Source: an uncultured Flavobacteriaceae bacterium (GTDB lineage Bacteria > Bacteroidota > Bacteroidia > Flavobacteriales > Flavobacteriaceae). Taken from it: a stretch of 64,000 bases of DNA. The position numbers were made by a program, and so were the translations under genes. Shown piece by piece: positions 59,362 to 64,000 of this stretch. The notes beneath the pieces were generated by a model. It had not been told where the DNA came from, did not search any database, and was given only the letters and a program-made list of their open reading frames with translations. The DNA lies in the NCBI GenBank assembly GCA_905479065.1, contig CAJQLB010000004.1, positions 82,148 to 146,147 on the forward strand, read 5' to 3'. The stretch's first letter is position 1. Each line of letters opens with the position of its first letter.

Positions 59362-59369
59362 TATTTTTG
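59362..59369 (+). promoter_or_regulatory. Possible -7 box for the NTF2-like pair
   Basis: TATTTTTG, 64 bases before the lipoprotein ATG, matches TAnnTTTG. It is a single-box match. Confidence 0.25.
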
Positions 59370-59432
59370 GTTTATTGTAAATTGAAATTAAAAAGTTATC
59401 TTGCTTTTTATTAACCAATAAAATATTAAAAA

Positions 59433-59942
59433 ATGAAGTATCTAATGTTCATTATGACTTTAGCAATTATGTTTGGTTGCAAAGACACCATTAACCCCGT
59501 TGACAAATTAGCAGGTTTTAAGAAAAATGCAGAATCGGCAGATAAGGCCTATAACTTATTTGAAAAAGGAAATTTAGAGGATATGTCAGCCATGTGGACT
59601 GATGATATGTTTTGGTCTCCAGCAAACACGAATGACTCCCTTTCAAAAAAAGAATGGGTAATGGCCATGAAAACTTGGCATAATGATTTTGAAAATTTCA
59701 AATTTGGAGATCGTCAATATTATCCTGGAGTTGACACTAATTTTGATGCAAATGGCTCAGTACGTGTTTACGGGACTTGGAATTCCACACACAAAGAGTC
59801 TGGTAGTCCAACAGAGACAAAATACTACGCGGTTATAGAGTATGATGAGAGCGGTAAAGCCACAGGAACCATGGAGTGGTTTGATCTCGGGGGTGTTTTT
59901 GATCAAATTATTGAAGTTGAAAAAAATATTGAAAACGAATAA
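59433..59942 (+). CDS. NTF2/SnoaL-like lipoprotein
   Basis: A 169-residue lipoprotein (lipobox IMFGC, Cys16). The mature part reads like one NTF2/SnoaL-type domain: a helix (SADKAYNLFEKGNLEDMSAM), the characteristic WTDDMFWSP, then beta-strands with SVRVYGTWNSTHKESG and TKYYAVIEYDESGK. No catalytic residues can be named. It is followed after 22 bases by a secreted protein whose C-terminus also reads like an NTF2-like domain, so the pair may have a common origin. Confidence 0.75.
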   Translation: MKYLMFIMTLAIMFGCKDTINPVDKLAGFKKNAESADKAYNLFEKGNLEDMSAMWTDDMFWSPANTNDSLSKKEWVMAMKTWHNDFENFKFGDRQYYPGVDTNFDANGSVRVYGTWNSTHKESGSPTETKYYAVIEYDESGKATGTMEWFDLGGVFDQIIEVEKNIENE

Positions 59943-59964
59943 ATAACTAAAAAATATAAATAAC

Positions 59965-61104
59965 ATGAAAAATATTATTTTAATTATCATTGTTTTTGGC
60001 GTGACTCAAGGAAACGCACAATGGCTTAATAAAACATCTTGTAATAAGAAAGCTGAGGTAATCGCAAATAAAGCCATAGATCATATGTCCAATTTAGAGT
60101 TTCTTATCGCTTTAGGAATGGCAAAAGCTGCATTAGTTGTTGATGATAATTGTGGCTGTGCAAAACTCACGATCGCGGCTATTAGCAGTAACAATGAAAA
60201 CTGGGGTAGTCAAAAAGAGAAATTAATGTCTATTGGTAGAAATAATCTGAGCTTGGAAGAACAAGCATGGTATGATTATTTAATGACCCCCAGGAATAAA
60301 AGGAGTGAACTTCAAAAGCGCGCTGTTAAAAAATATCCTGACAGCCCAATAATCAATTACTTAGGAACAACAACTCAAGATTTTAATACCTACTCTGATT
60401 TTGCTGCTAAATTTCCAAACCTGTCAGCATTTGCTCACAACATGCTATCATACGGTTATATGGCAGGGGGAACTTTTGGAGAATCAAATCCTGAAATGGC
60501 CATGACTCATATTCAAAAATCTATGGACATGCATGATGGTCCAAATGTTTATGACTCTAAGGCAGAACACTTAGCTTCTTTGGGGAATTATGAAGAGGCT
60601 GCACAAGCCCAATTAAAGGCTATTGATTATGGAGTGTTTGCTTCTCCTTATCGCCTAAAAGCTCGACTATACTTTGACAAAATGAATTCTGAAGATATTG
60701 GCAAAGCACTAATGAATGCGCAAATTGAAATGCAAGACGCCATATTGGAGAGAGATTACAGCAAATACAAAAAGTTTGAACATGACGACATTGAAGTCAC
60801 TACTGGAGATTCTAATTTAAATCCATTCTATATCTACACGAAAGATAATCTTGAATCATCGGCAAAAATGACGTGGGATTCATTTGAGTTTGATAATATG
60901 AATGTCTATTTTGCTCCTGACATGAAATCTGCTGCGATTACATTTAACGCAGATGGCAGTTACACCATGAATGATACAAACGAGACTGTTGACTATGCGA
61001 CACGTGGATCTTCCTTTTGGACAGCCACAGACGATGGCTGGAAAATCATCCACTCATCTTGGTCCCCTAGAAAAGGTAAAACAGGCATACCTTCAAACGA
61101 ATAA
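59965..61104 (+). CDS. Secreted TPR-like protein with C-terminal NTF2-like domain
   Basis: The 379 residues begin with a signal peptide (about 1-18, ending GNAQ). Helical, repeat-like segments with tetratricopeptide character (ALGMAKAALVVDDNC, HLASLGNYEEAAQAQLKAID) fill residues 30-250. A C-terminal domain (about 275-375; KMTWDSFEFDNMNVYFAPD, DGWKIIHSSWS) resembles SnoaL/NTF2 proteins. It is probably co-transcribed with the lipoprotein upstream. Function unknown. A strong terminator follows. Confidence 0.72.
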   Translation: MKNIILIIIVFGVTQGNAQWLNKTSCNKKAEVIANKAIDHMSNLEFLIALGMAKAALVVDDNCGCAKLTIAAISSNNENWGSQKEKLMSIGRNNLSLEEQAWYDYLMTPRNKRSELQKRAVKKYPDSPIINYLGTTTQDFNTYSDFAAKFPNLSAFAHNMLSYGYMAGGTFGESNPEMAMTHIQKSMDMHDGPNVYDSKAEHLASLGNYEEAAQAQLKAIDYGVFASPYRLKARLYFDKMNSEDIGKALMNAQIEMQDAILERDYSKYKKFEHDDIEVTTGDSNLNPFYIYTKDNLESSAKMTWDSFEFDNMNVYFAPDMKSAAITFNADGSYTMNDTNETVDYATRGSSFWTATDDGWKIIHSSWSPRKGKTGIPSNE

Positions 61105-61133
61105 ATTAGGATTGAGTAATTTTTAAGCATAAA

Positions 61134-61167
61134 AAAAGTGGAATTTTAAATTTAAAATTCCACTTTT
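61134..61167 (+). terminator. Terminator after the NTF2-like pair
   Basis: A perfect 17-bp inverted repeat with no loop bases (arms 61134-61150 and 61151-61167) ends in T's. It could act in either direction. Confidence 0.85.
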
Positions 61168-61520
61168 AATAAAATTAAATAGTTTTAGTTAGCTAGTCGT
61201 TATATTTTCTGACTTATCAAATATATACATAATCTATATTAACAAATTTCATTTTCGTCGTACTGAACAAATGAATAGTTCAAACATAACCCTTAATAGA
61301 TTAATGGTACTGATAATGAAATAATTAGTGTCTCAAATCATAAAAACAATAAAGACACTGGTTCAAACATAGAATATGTACCATGCGACTGTTTTACCAC
61401 AAGTACTCTTGTCAATATACCAAATATACACTTTATAATACCATCTATACAATTAAACGGACAAAAATACCCTTTCGTCATTACTTTTACGTCGTTAATC
61501 TATTTAAATAGCCCTTTATA
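61168..61520. other. AT-rich spacer without a recognised gene
   Basis: About 350 bp of AT-rich DNA. It holds a weak hairpin (GTGTCT with AGACAC, about 61329-61359) and no full TAnnTTTG box ahead of the small ORF. No ORF longer than about 35 codons looks coding. Confidence 0.45.
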
Positions 61521-61643
61521 ATGTCACTACAAAATTCATCAGAAATTATTCCAGACTTTGATTTATTGAATGAATTAAAAGAAGCTCGACAGAAGGAATT
61601 AAACACGTTAGAAAAAGTGTTACTACACCAACTCGCTAAATAA
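61521..61643 (+). CDS. Small hypothetical ORF (40 residues)
   Basis: ATG to TAA encodes MSLQNSSEIIPDFDLLNELK followed by a charged helix ending LLHQLAK. The composition (acidic and basic residues, Leu heptad-like spacing) looks more like a real short helical protein than random AT-rich sequence. No family is recognised. It lies 140 bases before the FGE-like gene on the same strand and may be a leader gene or unrelated. Confidence 0.35.
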   Translation: MSLQNSSEIIPDFDLLNELKEARQKELNTLEKVLLHQLAK

Positions 61644-61783
61644 AGACAATCTTTTCTTTTTTAGTCATCTAAAAACCATTCCCAACAAACAAATTTTTGC
61701 TTAGAGCAAGGAATCTTTCATTTTATAAGAACATATTGATATATTTACTTATTAAATTATCACATATTATTAGTTTACCAATA

Positions 61784-62872
61784 GTGCGAGCGAATACATA
61801 CTTTAATTACGCCTTAGTCGCTTGTTATTTTTCATTGATTTTTGGATGTCAAAATAACAACAATAAACCTAGTGAAGTAGTCACTGTAACCACGACATCA
61901 TTCACGCCCAAAAATAATCCAGACGGTATGATATGGGTGCAACCAAAAACTTTTTTACAAGGCGCAAAAGAGACTGACTTCTATGCAATGCCAAGAGAAA
62001 AACCTTCTCATTACGTTACAGTGGATGGATTTTTTATTGATGCAACTGAAGTCACAAATAAACAGTTTAAAGCTTTTGTTGATGCTACTAATTATATTAC
62101 AATTGCAGAACGAAAAATTGATTGGAACATCATGAAAAAAGAATTACCTGCTAACACACCAAAACCACATGATTCCATCCTTCAGCCAGGTAGTCTTATA
62201 TTTAATAAACATGTGAATGCTGTGGTAAATATGGCTAATTATTCGCAATGGTGGACCTGGAAAGTAGGAGCTAATTGGCGTCATCCACAAGGACCAGGAT
62301 CATCTATTATTGATCAAGATAATTACCCAGTTGTTCACATTGCATATGAGGATGCTTTGGCCTATTGTCAATGGAGTAACAGAAGACTACCAACTGAATC
62401 AGAATGGGAATCAGCAGCTCAAGGCAATAACACCAGCAGTATTTTTACTTGGGGTAATAATTTTGAACAATTAAATAATAAAGCAAACACTTGGCAAGGC
62501 ACCTTTCCAACAATTAATGATTCTGAAGATGGTTTTAAATATATTTCTCCAGTGAAATCATTTGAGCCAAATTCTATAGGGATTTATGATATGTCGGGCA
62601 ATGTATGGGAAATGACAAGCGATTATTTCAATATTGATTATTATAAATCAATCAATCAAGATGTCGAATTAATTAACCCAAAAGGAGCTAAAACCCATTT
62701 TAATCCTCAAAACCCCTATCAAAAAGAACGCATCATTAAGGGTGGGTCTTTTCTATGCCATGCTTCTTATTGTGCAAGCTTTAGAATTTCTGCAAAAATG
62801 GGAATGTCAAGCGATTCAAGCTCAGATCATACAGGCTTTAGAACAGTGGCTACCATTGACATGTTAAAGTAA
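61784..62872 (+). CDS. Formylglycine-generating enzyme-like lipoprotein
   Basis: The family fold is clear: GMIWVQPKTFLQGA, VDGFFIDATEVTNKQFKAFV, RRLPTESEWESAAQG, GNVWEMTSD and a final TGFRTV. The two copper-binding catalytic cysteines are kept five apart (Cys325 and Cys330 in GGSFLCHASYC, counted from the GTG start). I choose GTG 61784 because it gives a compact lipoprotein signal (MRANTYFNYALVACYFSLIF with Cys next). The in-frame alternative is TTG 61697; no ATG is available. FGEs oxidise a sulfatase Cys to formylglycine, but no sulfatase is in the window. Confidence 0.85.
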   Translation: MRANTYFNYALVACYFSLIFGCQNNNNKPSEVVTVTTTSFTPKNNPDGMIWVQPKTFLQGAKETDFYAMPREKPSHYVTVDGFFIDATEVTNKQFKAFVDATNYITIAERKIDWNIMKKELPANTPKPHDSILQPGSLIFNKHVNAVVNMANYSQWWTWKVGANWRHPQGPGSSIIDQDNYPVVHIAYEDALAYCQWSNRRLPTESEWESAAQGNNTSSIFTWGNNFEQLNNKANTWQGTFPTINDSEDGFKYISPVKSFEPNSIGIYDMSGNVWEMTSDYFNIDYYKSINQDVELINPKGAKTHFNPQNPYQKERIIKGGSFLCHASYCASFRISAKMGMSSDSSSDHTGFRTVATIDMLK

Positions 62873-62935
62873 CGTTTGTTTCGTGATTACAAAGTCACCA
62901 ATTCGACAATAGTTATCCTATTCATCAAACACCTA

Positions 62936-63541
62936 TTAAAGTAGAACACCTCTTTTTATATAGCGAGATATTTTAGCTGATGTGCCGTAAGAGACACCAC
63001 TCAGGGCAGATGCCTCTCGCAAAGACTTTCCTTTATTTTTTATAAAGTCATAGCATTTTGAATTCTTTTTTTTCATAAAAAACTGTTCAATACTTTCTTT
63101 AGGCTTTCCACCATTCTTTTGGTAATTCCCTTTTGCCTTAGCCATAGCTATACCTTTTAACTGTGACGCTTTAGTTCTATTAATTTCCAACTCGGAAAAC
63201 GTTGTCAGCATACTTATCATCATTTTAGCCATAGGGTTTTCCGTTCCATAAAACATGGTTTCAAAACCCTCCGTTTTACTTATAACATTAATACCTTTGC
63301 GGGCTAACCGTTTAAGCGTATATAAAATATCCATGGTACTATTTCCTAGTAGAGCTATACTATGAACAACAACCTCCGTCACTATGTGATTGTCGATATC
63401 ATTCATAAGTTGCTGTGCAACAGGCCTATCATTAAAAGCCACAGAACTGCTTATGATATCCTCATAAACTTTTAAACCATATATCTCATTACTAGTTTTA
63501 CTTTGATTGATTTTATTATTTCTAAGGTATTGAATCTTCAT
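62936..63541 (-). CDS. Serine recombinase family protein lacking catalytic residues
   Basis: This intact 201-residue ORF aligns by eye with Bacteroidetes serine recombinases: N-terminal resolvase domain, long helix (KMMISMLTTFSELEINRTKA) and a C-terminal helix-turn-helix (LREASALSGVSYGTSAKI, about 174-191). The active site has changed. The RVST segment reads RNNK, so the nucleophile Ser is Asn9. The DRLGR segment reads ALLGN (63-67), losing both catalytic arginines and the Asp. Arg39 in NDRP is kept. It should not cut DNA but may still bind it. A fully decayed remnant would normally show stops; none are present. Confidence 0.85.
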   Translation of the reverse strand: MKIQYLRNNKINQSKTSNEIYGLKVYEDIISSSVAFNDRPVAQQLMNDIDNHIVTEVVVHSIALLGNSTMDILYTLKRLARKGINVISKTEGFETMFYGTENPMAKMMISMLTTFSELEINRTKASQLKGIAMAKAKGNYQKNGGKPKESIEQFFMKKKNSKCYDFIKNKGKSLREASALSGVSYGTSAKISRYIKRGVLL

Positions 63542-63576
63542 AAAAAATCAGTAACATCATTTAAAACGAAAGATAA

Positions 63577-63609
63577 TGATATAATTTTAACCTGATATAA
63601 TTTATATCA
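63577..63609. promoter_or_regulatory. Palindrome and half-copy upstream of the recombinase gene
   Basis: TGATATAA-T-TTATATCA (63593-63609) is a perfect inverted repeat. Its left part recurs as TGATATAATTT at 63577-63587, 16 bases away in direct orientation. They lie between the candidate promoter and the start codon, a natural place for autoregulation by the HTH protein. Confidence 0.4.
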
Positions 63610-63658
63610 ATATATTTTTTAAAAAATGTCTAAAAACACTCTGTTTTAGATTATCAGT

Positions 63659-63666
63659 CAAAGTTA
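63659..63666 (-). promoter_or_regulatory. -7 box for the recombinase-like gene
   Basis: TAACTTTG on the - strand matches TAnnTTTG. The nearest CAA/TTG partner is 28 bases away, longer than usual. Confidence 0.3.
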
Positions 63667-63849
63667 TAACAGTAAATTTTTGTCACCTTAACATCAATTA
63701 GTGAACTCACAAAATATGCTGTTTTAACGTTCGATGAATATTGGTAATGTTGATATGGCTATTCTTATGATTTCAATAAAATCAAGTTTGATAAACTAAT
63801 TATTAAAGGTCTTTTTTGTATAATTGCACTATCCTTAACATAAAATATA

Positions 63850-63867
63850 TAAAGACAATAGTCTTTA
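63850..63867. repeat. Inverted repeat before the terminal lipoprotein gene
   Basis: TAAAGAC (63850-63856) and GTCTTTA (63861-63867) mirror each other across four bases, 65 bases before the ATG. It could be an operator or a small hairpin. Confidence 0.35.
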
Positions 63868-63931
63868 TCCATACGTTGGCAACAATTATGTCAATGCTAT
63901 TACATTAATTACAGGAAATAAAAAATGACAA

Positions 63932-64000
63932 ATGAAATCTAAAATCACATTTCTAATATTTATTACCGCATTTATAATCAGTTGTAATAGCGATGATAAC
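63932..64000 (+). CDS. Lipoprotein, 5' fragment
   Basis: The window ends after 23 codons. They form a textbook lipoprotein signal: MKSK, a hydrophobic run and the lipobox IISC (Cys18), followed by NSDDN, the acidic start common in flavobacterial surface lipoproteins. The rest lies outside the window, so no function can be given. Confidence 0.65.
   Translation, partial: MKSKITFLIFITAFIISCNSDDN

Larger units (their letters stand above)
63542..63931. other. Divergent spacer, recombinase / lipoprotein
   Basis: The 390-bp spacer contains the recombinase promoter and palindromes and, on the lipoprotein side, an 18-bp inverted repeat TAAAGAC-AATA-GTCTTTA (63850-63867). No other ORF of note was found. 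Confidence 0.45.

Noticed and set aside
61168..61520. Origin of replication or DnaA-box cluster in the AT-rich spacer
   Set aside because: No repeated DnaA-like 9-mers and no dnaA or dnaN nearby; AT-richness alone is not evidence here.
1..64000. CRISPR arrays, tRNA or rRNA genes, insertion sequences
   Set aside because: No regularly spaced repeats, cloverleaf or rRNA-like sequence, or transposase was noticed on reading; a tRNAscan-SE or ISfinder search was not possible.

Overview
The window looks like chromosomal DNA of a marine-type member of the Flavobacteriaceae (Bacteroidetes). The evidence is AT-rich coding sequence, two GLPGLI-family proteins, a CarboxypepD_reg/TonB-type outer-membrane barrel, a DUF5686 protein, many short lipoproteins, a Na+-type membrane pyrophosphatase, and promoter-like TAnnTTTG (-7) boxes with few Shine-Dalgarno sites. 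No rRNA, tRNA, CRISPR array, insertion sequence or prophage was seen.

Layout. 1-1.9 kb: leuC (3' end), leuD and leuB on the + strand. 1.9-16.6 kb, - strand: gapN; a compact operon ilvD-ilvB-ilvN-ilvC-ilvA; and gltB-gltD (glutamate synthase). 16.6-19.7 kb, + strand: an ammonium-uptake operon of an outer-membrane porin, a PII protein and AmtB, behind an unusual G/C-tract inverted-repeat array. 19.8-25.6 kb: ppc, metK behind a foldable leader RNA that could be a SAM-responsive switch, and a secreted M28 peptidase. 25.7-30.4 kb, - strand: an outer-membrane barrel with two GLPGLI proteins. 30.7-34.8 kb: a secreted hypothetical protein, a deoxynucleoside kinase and an S9 peptidase. 34.9-37.3 kb: hppA. 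37.5-41.7 kb, + strand: penicillin acylase-like lipoprotein, TlpA-like thioredoxin, UDG-superfamily protein and an acetolactate decarboxylase-like lipoprotein. 41.8-45.3 kb: DUF5686 protein and pdhB. 45.5-55.8 kb, + strand: etfBA, bifunctional nuclease, a nucleoside (CNT) transporter with an extra N-terminal domain, thyA, a broken TonB_C-type gene, a 2TM-dihydrofolate reductase fusion, an esterase, an FAD-dependent dehydrogenase, fabD and lspA. 55.8-59.4 kb: galE and a DegT-type aminotransferase, divergent from waaA. 59.4-64 kb is more accessory: two NTF2-like secreted proteins, a small ORF, a formylglycine-generating-enzyme-like lipoprotein, a serine recombinase that has lost its catalytic residues, and the start of a lipoprotein gene.

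How it fits together. The first 23 kb is mainly amino-acid and nitrogen metabolism: IlvA supplies 2-oxobutanoate, IlvBNCD make branched-chain precursors, LeuCDB continue to leucine, GltBD and PII-AmtB bring in nitrogen, Ppc replenishes C4 acids and MetK makes SAM. The middle is envelope, energy and nucleotide metabolism (thymidylate synthase, DHFR, dNK and CNT form a nucleotide/folate group). No complete novel defence or mobile system was found. The best leads are the metK leader, the operator array before porin-glnK-amtB, the dead recombinase with its own palindromes, and the decayed gene between thyA and the DHFR fusion.
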